Origin: Caulobacter endophyticus | GTDB lineage: Bacteria; Pseudomonadota; Alphaproteobacteria; Caulobacterales; Caulobacteraceae | NCBI RefSeq assembly: GCF_029543245.1 | Contig: NZ_JARQWV010000012.1 | Coordinates: 62,001 to 126,000, forward strand | Direction: 5' to 3' | Length of the DNA: 64,000 nt | Part shown: positions 43,122-51,205 of the stretch, one piece after another | Layout of the letters: every line of letters begins with the position of its first letter | How positions within the stretch are numbered: the first letter of the stretch is position 1 | Position numbers and translations under genes: made by a program | The notes under the pieces: generated by a model | Told to the model about the DNA's origin: nothing | Databases searched by the model: none | What the model saw: the letters and a program-made list of their open reading frames with translations, nothing else

Positions 43122-43748
43122 TCAACGCCCCAGGGCCCCGACCAGCAGGCTGGCCGCCAGCAGCAGCATCACCGCGCCGATGACGAGGTCGAGCACGCGC
43201 CAGGCGGCGGGGCGGGAAAACAGCGGGACGAGGAAGCGGGCCCCGAAGCCCAGGGCCGAGAACCAGCAGACGCTGGCCAGAGCCGCGCCGGCCATGAACA
43301 GAGGCCGCTCGGCGGCGGGCAGGCTGGCGCCGACCGCGCCCATCAGCATCACCGTATCGATATAGACGTGCGGGTTCAGGAAGGTGAAGGCGGCCGTACC
43401 GGCTAGGGCTGCGCCCAGGGTGATGCTTGGCTGATCGGCCAGGGCCAGCGCCTCGGGATTGGCGGCTCGCCGCAGCGCGCCGACGCCGTACCAGGCCAGG
43501 AAGGCCGCGCCGCCCAGGCTCAGCGCCACCGACAGTCCCGGAACCAGCGTCAGCACCGCGCCCAGGCCGTTGACCCCGGCGATGATCAGGGTGGCGTCGG
43601 CCAGGGCGCAGAACAGCACGATCGGCGCCACGTGCTCGCGCTTCAGCCCCTGGCGCAGGACGAACATGTTCTGCGCGCCGATGGCGACGATCAGGCCGGC
43701 GGAGAGAGCGAAGCCTTTTGCGAGGGCGGGGAGGAGGGCGGTGCTCAT
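43122..43748 (-). CDS. argO: LysE/ArgO family amino-acid exporter
   Basis: This 208-residue exporter has six membrane helices. IVAIGAQNMFVLRQGLKREHV (family motif GAQN..VLRQG) and TFLNPHVYIDTVMLMG are diagnostic of LysE/ArgO. It exports arginine or lysine. It is divergent from an ArgP-type LysR gene, the classical arrangement in which ArgP senses lysine/arginine and activates the exporter. Confidence 0.92.
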   Translation of the reverse strand: MSTALLPALAKGFALSAGLIVAIGAQNMFVLRQGLKREHVAPIVLFCALADATLIIAGVNGLGAVLTLVPGLSVALSLGGAAFLAWYGVGALRRAANPEALALADQPSITLGAALAGTAAFTFLNPHVYIDTVMLMGAVGASLPAAERPLFMAGAALASVCWFSALGFGARFLVPLFSRPAAWRVLDLVIGAVMLLLAASLLVGALGR

Positions 43749-43781
43749 GGCCGTCTTGATGACGGGAGCGGCCTATGTAGT

Positions 43782-43809
43782 CTAACTAAGGATGCTAAAT
43801 CGAAGTTAG
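43782..43809. promoter_or_regulatory. Candidate ArgP operator
   Basis: CTAAC (43782-43786) and GTTAG (43805-43809) form an inverted repeat in the short space between argO and the ArgP-type gene, where a LysR activator should bind. Confidence 0.45.
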
Positions 43810-43817
43810 GCTGGCTA

Positions 43818-44738
43818 ATGTTGGACTATGCCTCCTTGGCGGCCGTGGCGGCGGTCGCCCGCGAGGGCGCCTTCGACAAGGCGGCCGCCGTGCTGGGCGT
43901 CACCCCTTCGGCCGTCTCCCAGCGGGTCAAGGCCCTGGAGGAGCGCCTGGGCGCGGTGCTGCTGACCCGTGGCCAGCCCTGCCGCCCCACCGCCATCGGC
44001 GCGCGCCTGTGCGCCCATGTGGAGCAGGTGCGGCTGCTGGAGGGCGACCTGGTCGCCGATCTGCCGCGCCTGGCCGACCTGGCCGAGGGGCCGGCCGTGG
44101 TCCGCATCGCTGTCAACGCCGACAGCGTCAGCACCTGGTTCCCGCTCGCCGCGGCGCGCTTCGCCGAGGAGACCGGGGCCATGCTCGACATCGTCATGGA
44201 CGACGAGGCCCACACCGCCGAGCGGCTGCGCGACGGCGAGGTGCTGGCCGCCGTCACCGCCGATCCGGCGCCGGTGGTCGGCTGCAAGACCTATCCGCTG
44301 GGCGCGATCGAGTACCTGGCCACGGCCAGCCCGGCCTTCATGGCCAGGGTCTTTCCGGACGGCTTCGACGCCGAGCGCCTGCGCCATGCGCCGCTGCTGC
44401 GCTTCGACCGCCGCGACGGCCTGCAGGCCCGCTGGGCCCAGGAGGCGCTGGGCGCGCGCCCGGAGGGGCCCGTGCACTGGACGCCGGCGACGCAGGGGAT
44501 GCTCGACATGAACCTGGCGGGCCTCGGCTGGGCGATGACGCCGCGCACGCTGGCCGCGCCGCATCTGGCCTCCGGACGACTGGTCGAACTGCCGCCGGGC
44601 CATGCCATCGCGGTCACGCTTTACTGGCAGCGCTCGCGATTGTCGGCGCGCCTGCTGGATCGCCTGACGGCGGCGGTGCGGACGACGGCGGGGGAGGCGC
44701 TGGTCGACGTTCCAGTGGAAAGACACTCACCAACCTGA
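43818..44738 (+). CDS. argP: LysR regulator ArgP
   Basis: This 306-residue regulator starts at 43818 (MLDYASLAAVAAVAREG). The HTH (FDKAAAVLGVTPSAVSQRVK) and the following EERLGAVLLTRGQPCRPT are typical of ArgP/IciA. The effector domain would sense lysine or arginine. Its placement divergent from argO makes regulation of that exporter very likely. It ends about 12 bp before a MITE-like repeat. Confidence 0.9.
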   Translation: MLDYASLAAVAAVAREGAFDKAAAVLGVTPSAVSQRVKALEERLGAVLLTRGQPCRPTAIGARLCAHVEQVRLLEGDLVADLPRLADLAEGPAVVRIAVNADSVSTWFPLAAARFAEETGAMLDIVMDDEAHTAERLRDGEVLAAVTADPAPVVGCKTYPLGAIEYLATASPAFMARVFPDGFDAERLRHAPLLRFDRRDGLQARWAQEALGARPEGPVHWTPATQGMLDMNLAGLGWAMTPRTLAAPHLASGRLVELPPGHAIAVTLYWQRSRLSARLLDRLTAAVRTTAGEALVDVPVERHSPT

Positions 44739-44750
44739 GCGCCCCTTACA

Positions 44751-44855
44751 CCGAGCCTCCCCGCGAAGGCGGGGATCCAAGCCGAGCCTGCGGGTAATCC
44801 GCCGCCGCGCCCCATTCTGGATGTCAGCTTGGGTCCCCGCCTTCGCGGGGAAGAA
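44751..44855. repeat. MITE-like inverted-repeat element, copy 2
   Basis: It has the same arms as the element at 26314 (CCCCGCGAAGGCGGGGATCC and its inverse) with a different centre. It lies between convergent argP and dinB. Confidence 0.8.
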
Positions 44856-44868
44856 TGGCTATTTGATC

Positions 44869-46125
44869 TTACTTGCTCTTCAGCGCCCGGCCGGTGACGA
44901 CGGCGCCCAGGCCGTACTTGCCGCGCAGGGCGTCGATGGCCGTCTCGCTCTTCAGCGCCCGGCGCTCGTCGCCGGCGAAGAAGTCGTCGGCCGCGCCGGC
45001 GGCGGGGACGAACTCGGTCAGGCCCGCGCCGATCAGACGGTAGGAGCGACCCGGCGGCTCGGCGGCCAGCAGTTCGCGCGCCACCTGGAACAGGGTCTGG
45101 GCCGTCTGGGTGGGGACGGGCAGGGTGCGGCGGCGGGTGTGGATCTTGAAGTCGGGGGTGCGCAGCTTCAGCGTCGCCACCCGGCCGGCCACCTCTTCGC
45201 GGCGCACCTGCCGGGCCACCTTCTCGCACAGGGGCCACAGCTGGTCTTCCAGGTCCTCGCGGCGGAAGAGGTCGTCGTTGAAGGTGGTCTCGGCGCTGAT
45301 GGTCTTGCGCACGCTGTCGGGATCCACGGCGCGGGCGTCCTGGCCGTGGGCCAGCCGATGCAGGCGCAGTCCGCCGGTTCCCAGCGCCTGGGCCAGGGTC
45401 TTGAGGTCGGCATTGGCGATGTCGCCGACGGTGCGCAGGCCAAGGCCCGCCAGGGTCGAGACCGTCGCGGGCCCCACGCCCGGCAGGATCGACACCGGCT
45501 TGGTCGCCAGGAACGCCACAGCCTCAGCCGCGCCGATGGCCGAGAAGCCGCGCGGCTTGTCCAGTTCCGAGGCGATCTTGGCCAGGAACTTGTTGGGGGC
45601 CAGGCCGATCGAGACGGTCAGGTTCTGCTCGGCCTCGATCTCTCTCTGCACCTTGGCCAGCATCACCGCCGGCGGCGCGCCGTGCAGGCGCTCGGTGCCG
45701 GCCAGGTCGATCCAGGCCTCGTCCAGCGACAGCGGCTGCACAAGCGGCGTCAGGTTCGAGAGGCGGGCCATGATGAGGGCGCTCTCGTGCTTGTACTTGG
45801 CGAAGTTGGGCTTCACGACGACGGCGTCGGGACACAGCTGCAATGCCTTGAACATCGGCATGGCCGAGCGCGCGCCGCTCATCCGGGCGATGTAGCAGGC
45901 CGTGGTGACCACGCCGCGCTTGCCGCCGCCGACGATTACCGGCTTGTCGCGCAAGGTCGGATCGTCGCGCTTCTCGACCGAGGCGTAGAAGGCGTCGCAG
46001 TCCAGGTGCGCCATCGAAAGCGCCCCCAGTTCCTCGTGGAAGACCGTGCGCGGCGAGCCGCACGACGGGCAGCGCGGCGCCTTGCGCTCGCCGGTCCAGA
46101 GGCAGTCGCGGCAGAGGGCTTTCAT
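44869..46125 (-). CDS. dinB: DNA polymerase IV with N-terminal zinc ribbon
   Basis: This Y-family translesion polymerase has 418 residues. The first 25 contain C5, C8, C19 and C22 (Cx2Cx10Cx2C), a zinc-ribbon-like addition not found in E. coli DinB. Catalytic motifs are HLDCDAFYASVE (D42, D44) and SLDEAW (133-138; D135, E136); the usual SIDE reads SLDE. Helix-hairpin-helix PGVGPATVSTLAGLG and a little-finger domain follow. The C-terminus lacks an obvious QLxLF-type clamp motif. The gene lies 10 bp after a HAD-like gene, so they probably share a transcript. Confidence 0.92.
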   Translation of the reverse strand: MKALCRDCLWTGERKAPRCPSCGSPRTVFHEELGALSMAHLDCDAFYASVEKRDDPTLRDKPVIVGGGKRGVVTTACYIARMSGARSAMPMFKALQLCPDAVVVKPNFAKYKHESALIMARLSNLTPLVQPLSLDEAWIDLAGTERLHGAPPAVMLAKVQREIEAEQNLTVSIGLAPNKFLAKIASELDKPRGFSAIGAAEAVAFLATKPVSILPGVGPATVSTLAGLGLRTVGDIANADLKTLAQALGTGGLRLHRLAHGQDARAVDPDSVRKTISAETTFNDDLFRREDLEDQLWPLCEKVARQVRREEVAGRVATLKLRTPDFKIHTRRRTLPVPTQTAQTLFQVARELLAAEPPGRSYRLIGAGLTEFVPAAGAADDFFAGDERRALKSETAIDALRGKYGLGAVVTGRALKSK

Positions 46126-46135
46126 CTGGGGGCCT

Positions 46136-46792
46136 TCATCGCCCGTCGAGCGCCAGCGCCTCGCGGAGGGCGACCTTGAGGTCGGGCCACAGGTCGATGC
46201 GCTTGTGCCGGTCGGGCGCGCTGGGAGCCAGGGGGCGCAGGCGCTGGTCGGCCACCATCTGGAAGCGACTTACGCCAGGGGCGTACTCGGCCACCGATTC
46301 GAGTTGCGGCAGCAGGTCGTCGATGAACACGGCGGGCTTCTCGACCCGTCCGGCCAGGTCGGCCGCCGACGGGCCCTTGGGGCCGGAATTGATGATCAGC
46401 GGATAGTCGAAGCCGTGAGTCTTCAGCCAGCGGGCGCGAGTCTGGCGGCCGTGCTCCGGCGCGTTGGTCAGGATCACCACGTTGGCGTCCAGCGACAGGT
46501 CGGCCAGGGCGTCGGCCGCGCCTTCGGCGGGCAGGAGGTCGTCGCCGCCATCGCGGAAGAAGTCGTTGAACAGGGCCCGGCCGGCGATCAGGTCCAGGTG
46601 CTCGGCCTCGCCCGGACGGTAGATGTTCTGGAACAGGGCGAAGCGGTCGACGCGCAGCTCGAAGCCGTGCCGGCCGATGAAAGCGCCGAAGCCGGCCATG
46701 AACTGGGCCAGCACTTCGTCGACGTCCACGATGACGAGCGGACGGTGCGCATCCAGCGTGCAGGTCTTGAGGTCTAGAGAGCGGGCGTCCAT
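46136..46792 (-). CDS. HAD superfamily hydrolase-like protein
   Basis: This 218-residue protein has HAD motif I as VIVDVDEVLAQF (residues about 20-31, with two Asp), motif II VVILTNAPEH (Thr replacing Ser) and a late acidic motif AVFIDDLLPQL. It is a plausible small-molecule phosphatase; the substrate is unknown. It is divergent from divK, and its start lies just left of the CtrA-like box. It precedes dinB by 10 bp. Confidence 0.8.
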   Translation of the reverse strand: MDARSLDLKTCTLDAHRPLVIVDVDEVLAQFMAGFGAFIGRHGFELRVDRFALFQNIYRPGEAEHLDLIAGRALFNDFFRDGGDDLLPAEGAADALADLSLDANVVILTNAPEHGRQTRARWLKTHGFDYPLIINSGPKGPSAADLAGRVEKPAVFIDDLLPQLESVAEYAPGVSRFQMVADQRLRPLAPSAPDRHKRIDLWPDLKVALREALALDGR

Positions 46793-46821
46793 TTGTGTGC
46801 GATCGGTCGTTGGAAACGCGA

Positions 46822-46836
46822 TTAGCGCGGGCTTAA
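46822..46836 (+). promoter_or_regulatory. CtrA-like binding site upstream of divK
   Basis: TTAG-CGCGGGC-TTAA matches the Caulobacter CtrA consensus TTAA-N7-TTAA at seven of eight positions and in spacing. It lies 80 bp before the divK start. divK is known to be under CtrA control in C. crescentus. Confidence 0.65.
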
Positions 46837-46915
46837 GGATATTCGTGCGATCTGAGGATGAAGAAGCGGCGCGAATCCCTCACGTGTCGCCACGGACCGT
46901 ATGGTCGGGGTCAGG

Positions 46916-47284
46916 ATGACGAAGAAGGTCCTCATCGTCGAGGATAACGAGCTGAACATGAAGCTCTTTCATGATCTGCTCGAGGCCCAGGGCTACGAGA
47001 CCCTGCAGACCCGTGAAGGGCTGCAGGCGCTGTCGATCGCCCGTGAACATCGCCCTAACTTGATCCTCATGGACATCCAGCTGCCCGAGATCTCGGGCCT
47101 GGAAGTGACCAAGTGGCTGAAAGAGGACGACGATCTGTCACATATACCCGTGGTCGCTGTTACGGCATTTGCGATGAAGGGCGACGAGGAGCGTATTCGC
47201 GAGGGCGGCTGCGAGGCCTATATCTCGAAGCCTATCTCGGTGTCGCACTTCCTCGACACCATCCGCCGACTGCTGGAGAGGTAA
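46916..47284 (+). CDS. divK: Single-domain response regulator DivK
   Basis: DivK is the essential cell-fate response regulator of Caulobacter, phosphorylated by DivJ and dephosphorylated by PleC; it acts through DivL to restrain CtrA. The 122 residues are a lone receiver: acidic pocket E9/D10, phospho-acceptor D53 ([10 protein letters not shown]), switch Thr in [14 protein letters not shown] and the KPIS lysine. The sequence is nearly the C. crescentus one. The start at 46916 gives the standard N-terminus [14 protein letters not shown]. pleD begins six bases after the stop. Confidence 0.97.
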   Translation: MTKKVLIVEDNELNMKLFHDLLEAQGYETLQTREGLQALSIAREHRPNLILMDIQLPEISGLEVTKWLKEDDDLSHIPVVAVTAFAMKGDEERIREGGCEAYISKPISVSHFLDTIRRLLER

Positions 47285-47290
47285 CAGGCC

Positions 47291-48655
47291 GTGAGCGCGC
47301 GAATCCTCGTCGTCGACGACATCGAGGCCAATGTGCGCCTGCTCGAGGCCAAGCTTTCGGCCGAGTATTATCAGGTCTCCTACGCCTATGACGGCCCGAC
47401 GGCCCTGGCGAAGGCGGCCGAGGAACTGCCCGACATCATCCTGCTGGACGTGATGATGCCCGGCATGGACGGCTTCACCGTCTGCCGCAAGCTCAAGGAA
47501 GACGCCGCCACCCGCCATATCCCGGTGGTGCTGGTCACGGCCCTCGATGGCCGCGCCGACCGCATCCAGGGCCTGGAGGCGGGCGCCGCCGACTTCCTCA
47601 CGAAACCCATAGACGACGTCATGCTGTTCGCCCGCGTGCGCAGCCTGACCCGCCTGAAGATGGTCATTGACGAGCTGCGCCAGCGCGAGGCTTCGGGCCG
47701 CCGCATCGGCGTGATCGCCGGCGCCGCCGCCCGCCTTGACGGCATCGGCGGCCGGGTGCTGATCGTCGACGACAACGAACGCCAGGCCCAGCGCGTGGCC
47801 ACCGAACTGGCGGTCGAGCACCGCCCCGTGGTCGAGACCGATCTGGCCAAGGCCGAAATCAGCGCCGGCGGCCCGGTGGACCTCGTCATCGTCAACGCCG
47901 CCGCCCGTGGCTTCGACGGCCTTCGCTTCGCCGCGACGCTGCGTTCCAGCGAGCGCACCCGCCACCTGCCGATCCTGGCCGTGGTCGATCCCGACGACCG
48001 CCCGCGGATGGTCAAGGCGCTGGATATCGGCGTCAACGATGTGCTGCCGCGCCCGATCGACCCGCAGGAGCTGGCCGCCCGCGTCCGCACCCAGGTGCGC
48101 CGCAAGCGCTACACCGACTATCTGCGCAACAACCTCGACCATTCGCTGGAGCTGGCCGTCACCGATCCGCTGACCGGCCTGCACAACCGCCGCTACATGA
48201 CCGGCCAGCTGTCGGCCCTGGTCAACCGCGCCACCATGGGCGGCGACCCGGTCTCGGCCCTGCTGATCGACATCGACTACTTCAAGAAGATCAACGACGG
48301 CTTCGGCCACGACGTCGGCGACGAGGTGCTGCGCGAGTTCGCCCTGCGCCTGGCCTCTAACGTGCGCGCCATCGACCTGCCTTGCCGCTACGGCGGCGAG
48401 GAGTTCACGGTGATCATGCCCGACACCCAGCTGGCCGACGCCGTGCGCATCGCCGAGCGCATCCGCATGCACGTGGCCGGCTCGCCGTTCCGCGTGGCCG
48501 GCGGCCAGGAAATGCTGACGGTGACAATCTCGGTCGGCGTCTCGGCCACCACAGGCCCGGGCGACACCCCCGAAGCCCTGCTCAAGCGCGCCGACAGCGG
48601 CGTCTACGAAGCCAAGGCCGCCGGCCGCAACGCCGTGGTCTGCAAGGCGGCTTGA
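47291..48655 (+). CDS. pleD: Response regulator diguanylate cyclase PleD
   Basis: PleD makes cyclic di-GMP at the stalked pole during the swarmer-to-stalked transition. The 454 residues equal the C. crescentus length: receiver 1 with D53 (ILLDVMMPG), a degenerate receiver 2 (VLIVDDNERQ onward), and a GGDEF domain with active site RYGGEEF (GGEEF at about 368-372) and the product-inhibition motif RAID (RxxD, about 359-362). All catalytic and regulatory residues are present. It is co-transcribed with divK, and its GTG start follows the divK stop by six bases. Confidence 0.97.
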   Translation: MSARILVVDDIEANVRLLEAKLSAEYYQVSYAYDGPTALAKAAEELPDIILLDVMMPGMDGFTVCRKLKEDAATRHIPVVLVTALDGRADRIQGLEAGAADFLTKPIDDVMLFARVRSLTRLKMVIDELRQREASGRRIGVIAGAAARLDGIGGRVLIVDDNERQAQRVATELAVEHRPVVETDLAKAEISAGGPVDLVIVNAAARGFDGLRFAATLRSSERTRHLPILAVVDPDDRPRMVKALDIGVNDVLPRPIDPQELAARVRTQVRRKRYTDYLRNNLDHSLELAVTDPLTGLHNRRYMTGQLSALVNRATMGGDPVSALLIDIDYFKKINDGFGHDVGDEVLREFALRLASNVRAIDLPCRYGGEEFTVIMPDTQLADAVRIAERIRMHVAGSPFRVAGGQEMLTVTISVGVSATTGPGDTPEALLKRADSGVYEAKAAGRNAVVCKAA

Positions 48656-48689
48656 GCCGCCTTTTTCTCCGAGCTTTTAGAAACTGCTT

Positions 48690-48710
48690 CCCTGGGCCTT
48701 GTGCCCAGGG
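48690..48710. terminator. Hairpin after pleD
   Basis: The stem CCCTGGGC / GCCCAGGG has a 5-nt loop and lies 35 bp past the pleD stop. A second hairpin, CCCTAGGC/GCCTAGGG, at 48773-48793 serves the convergent cyclase gene. No long T run follows either. Confidence 0.5.
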
Positions 48711-48811
48711 GCCATCGCGCCGCCGCTCAGATCGCGGGCGTGCATCTCAGGTCTGAGCGACTGAACCATGGGCCCTAGGCTCGAGGCCTAGGGAGGCGGT
48801 GAAGGGGCGGC

Positions 48812-49567
48812 CTACTTCGCGACCTTGATCTCGAACAGCCACGGCCAGAACTTGCCCGTGACGAAGATCCGATCCGCCTTGGCGTCGTAAGCGATGCCGT
48901 TCAGCACGTCGGCGCGGGCGGCTTCCTGCGGCGTCAGCAGGCCCGACAGATCGAGCCGTCCGACCACCTTGCCGGTCTTGGGATCGATGCGGACGATCTG
49001 GTCGGTCTGCCAGATGTTGGCCCAGACCTCGCCCTTGATGAATTCCAGCTCGTTGATCTGGTCCACGGGACGGCCATCGTCGGTCACCTTCACCCGGCCG
49101 GTTTCCTTCAGGGTCTTGGGATCCAGGAACCGCAGCTCGTCGGTGCCGTCGCTCATGATGATGCGACGGTCGTCCTTGGTCAGGGCCCAGCCTTCGCCGG
49201 TGTAGCTGAAGGTCGACTTGACGGCGAAGGTCGCCCGGTCACGAACGAAGCCGATCCCGTTCTGCCAGGTCAGCTGGACGATCTGATCGCCCCAGTCGAC
49301 GATGCCCTCGCCGAAGTACTTGGGATCAAGGTCGGCCTGCTGCTGCACCGCGCCGGTCTCCAGGTCGACCTTGCGCACCCACGAGCGGCCCTCCAGGCCC
49401 GTGCTCTCGTAGAGCTGGCCGTCGCGCACCAGCAGGCCCTCGGTGAAGGCCTGGCGGTCGTGGGGATAGGTGCGGACCACCTCGTAGCTCTGCACCGGCG
49501 CGGGCTGGGCGCAGGCGGGCAGGGCGGCGGCCATGACGGAGAAGGCGAGGGCGAGGCGAACGATCAC
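48812..49567 (-). CDS. Glutaminyl-peptide cyclotransferase
   Basis: This exported five-bladed propeller enzyme of the plant/bacterial type converts N-terminal glutamine to pyroglutamate. The 251 residues have a signal peptide ending ALPACAQ (a lipobox-like Cys, though not a clear one). YPHDRQAFTEGLL, GLEGRSWVRKVDLETG and LEFIKGEVWANIWQTDQIVRID are the diagnostic blades. It is convergent with pleD and lies downstream of rpmG, separated by a terminator, so it is independently transcribed. Confidence 0.92.
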   Translation of the reverse strand: MIVRLALAFSVMAAALPACAQPAPVQSYEVVRTYPHDRQAFTEGLLVRDGQLYESTGLEGRSWVRKVDLETGAVQQQADLDPKYFGEGIVDWGDQIVQLTWQNGIGFVRDRATFAVKSTFSYTGEGWALTKDDRRIIMSDGTDELRFLDPKTLKETGRVKVTDDGRPVDQINELEFIKGEVWANIWQTDQIVRIDPKTGKVVGRLDLSGLLTPQEAARADVLNGIAYDAKADRIFVTGKFWPWLFEIKVAK

Positions 49568-49600
49568 GCGATGAACCTATTCCAGGGACCGGAAAAACAA

Positions 49601-49628
49601 AAACGCCCGACGTTGCCGCCGGGCGTTT
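49601..49628 (-). terminator. Rho-independent terminator of rpmG
   Basis: A 9-bp perfect stem AAACGCCCG / CGGGCGTTT lies 30 bp past the rpmG stop. On the minus strand it is followed by a T-rich stretch. Confidence 0.8.
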
Positions 49629-49657
49629 TCGAGAATCGTCGGTGCGACGAGGCGATC

Positions 49658-49825
49658 TTACTTGATCTTGCCTTCGCGGAATTCGACGTGCTTGCGCACG
49701 ACCGGGTCGTACTTCTTCAGCACCATCTTTTCGGTCTTGGTGCGGGCGTTCTTCTTGGTGACGTAGAAGAAGCCGGTGTCCGCCGTCGAATTCAGGCGGA
49801 TCTTGATCGAAGCCGGTTTGGCCAT
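49658..49825 (-). CDS. rpmG: 50S ribosomal protein L33
   Basis: This 55-residue protein reads [20 protein letters not shown] onward, with the diagnostic [14 protein letters not shown] and [19 protein letters not shown]. It is the standard alphaproteobacterial L33, a component of the 50S E-site region. The Cys residues of zinc-binding L33 are absent (C-minus form). It has its own terminator and no ribosomal neighbours. Confidence 0.97.
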   Translation of the reverse strand: MAKPASIKIRLNSTADTGFFYVTKKNARTKTEKMVLKKYDPVVRKHVEFREGKIK

Positions 49826-49906
49826 GGTCGTATCCCTGCGGTGGTCGCGCAGGTCTCCGCGCGGTCGAAATGAGAGGCGCGGAACATACGCATGAACGGG
49901 CCAAAG

Positions 49907-50350
49907 TCAATCGGCGCCTGAACATCGTTTGTAGGGGAAGTCGACCGACCGCGCCTTGCCGCCGATTTCGCCCTCGATCCGGCCCAGAAGGCCGTCCTTG
50001 CCCTGGCTTTTGTAGATCACCCGCTGGGGAAAGTCGTGAGCGGGGTTTTCGAACACGAGCTCGCCCGGCGCGGCGCTCTTCAGCGGAAAGGCGGCCGGGG
50101 CCTGGTTCGAGGGCGTGGCGAAGAAGGTGAGTCGTCCGTCAGTTTCCTGGATTCGGGTGAACTCGAAAGTGCGGACCTTGCCGTCGCGCACCGTGCGGCT
50201 CATGCCCAGCATCATGCCGCCGCCGGGCGCCAGCCACTGCTCCTCGACCACGCCGTTGGGCCGGTCCTGCCGCCAGCAGCCGGCCAGGAAGGCGGCCTGG
50301 TCGATGGCCGGCGCCGGGGCGGCCTGCAGGGCGAGGAGGAGGGCGAGCAT
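49907..50350 (-). CDS. DUF6265-like protein
   Basis: This 147-residue protein starts at 50350, two bases after the Nudix stop, so the two are co-translated. LAGCWRQDRPNGVVEEQWLAPGGGMMLGMSR and FTRIQETDGRLTFFATPSNQ match a small lipocalin-like family (DUF6265). An N-terminal LALLLALQAAPAPA may be a short signal peptide. A lipid- or ligand-binding role is only an inference from fold. Confidence 0.75.
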   Translation of the reverse strand: MLALLLALQAAPAPAIDQAAFLAGCWRQDRPNGVVEEQWLAPGGGMMLGMSRTVRDGKVRTFEFTRIQETDGRLTFFATPSNQAPAAFPLKSAAPGELVFENPAHDFPQRVIYKSQGKDGLLGRIEGEIGGKARSVDFPYKRCSGAD

Positions 50351-50352
50351 GG

Positions 50353-51072
50353 TCAGAGCTCCGTCATCACGGCGTTGCCCCGCAGGAAGCGCATGAACGG
50401 CGCGGGGCGGTGGGGATCCTTCAGGCGCAGCGCCGACTCGCGCAGCACCATGCGGGTGATGCTGGGCAGGTCGAGGTCGCGGGTCTCGTCGAAGGTGACC
50501 CAGGCGATCTCGTCCAGCTCGCCGCAATCTGGCTGGGGCTCGAGGCTCAGCAGGGCGCTGGCCGGGGCCATGAAGAAGCGGGCGTCGAAGCGGCGCGGGC
50601 GATAGGGCGGGGTGATGGCGCGGGCCACGAAGGCCAGCGGCGACAGATCGGGCAGGGCGCCCTGGGCCAGGAACGGTCGCCAGGCCCCGGCGCCGGGGCG
50701 CGCCTGGGCCGGCTTGGCCAGCAGGAGGCCGGTCTCCTCGAAGGTTTCGCGCACGGCCGCCAGGGCCAGGGCCCGGGCCAGGCGCGCGGGCGAGGGATGA
50801 CGCGGTTCGGTTGTCAGGCGCGAGGCGACCTGGGGATCAAGCTCGGTGGCCGAGGGCGCGCCATAGTCGCCGCGGTCGACCCGGCCGCCGGGAAACACCC
50901 ACTTGCTGGCCATGAAGGCGTGGCCGCGATTCCGCCGCCCCATCAGCACCTGCGGAGCGGGACCATCGTCGCGCACCACGATCAGGGTGGCGGCGTGGCG
51001 CGGCCTTATCACGCCGGAACTGGGGTCCAGGGCTTCGCCGTCGTCCTTGGAGTCGAATGCAGGCTCGGTCAT
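50353..51072 (-). CDS. Nudix hydrolase with interrupted Nudix box
   Basis: This 239-residue Nudix protein has FPGGRVD at residues 60-66 and the catalytic RETFEETG at 108-115. The usual spacing between the GG and the REXXEE parts is about 14 residues; here an extra 30 or so residues (Pro/Arg rich) are inserted. This long-loop form occurs in the NUDT8/19-like branch, which hydrolyses CoA or nucleoside diphosphate derivatives. The catalytic glutamates are intact. The DUF6265 gene follows immediately. Confidence 0.88.
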   Translation of the reverse strand: MTEPAFDSKDDGEALDPSSGVIRPRHAATLIVVRDDGPAPQVLMGRRNRGHAFMASKWVFPGGRVDRGDYGAPSATELDPQVASRLTTEPRHPSPARLARALALAAVRETFEETGLLLAKPAQARPGAGAWRPFLAQGALPDLSPLAFVARAITPPYRPRRFDARFFMAPASALLSLEPQPDCGELDEIAWVTFDETRDLDLPSITRMVLRESALRLKDPHRPAPFMRFLRGNAVMTEL

Positions 51073-51205
51073 GGACGAAGCTTAGTCTTCGCAACGGTTC
51101 TGCAAAGCCGTTCCTTAGGTAAAGTGCAGTCGCCCTTGACCCGGCCCTTGACCCGGCCTTGGGAACCGCCAAGCTCGCCCGCAAAGTCTTCTCTAGGAGT
51201 CGGGA

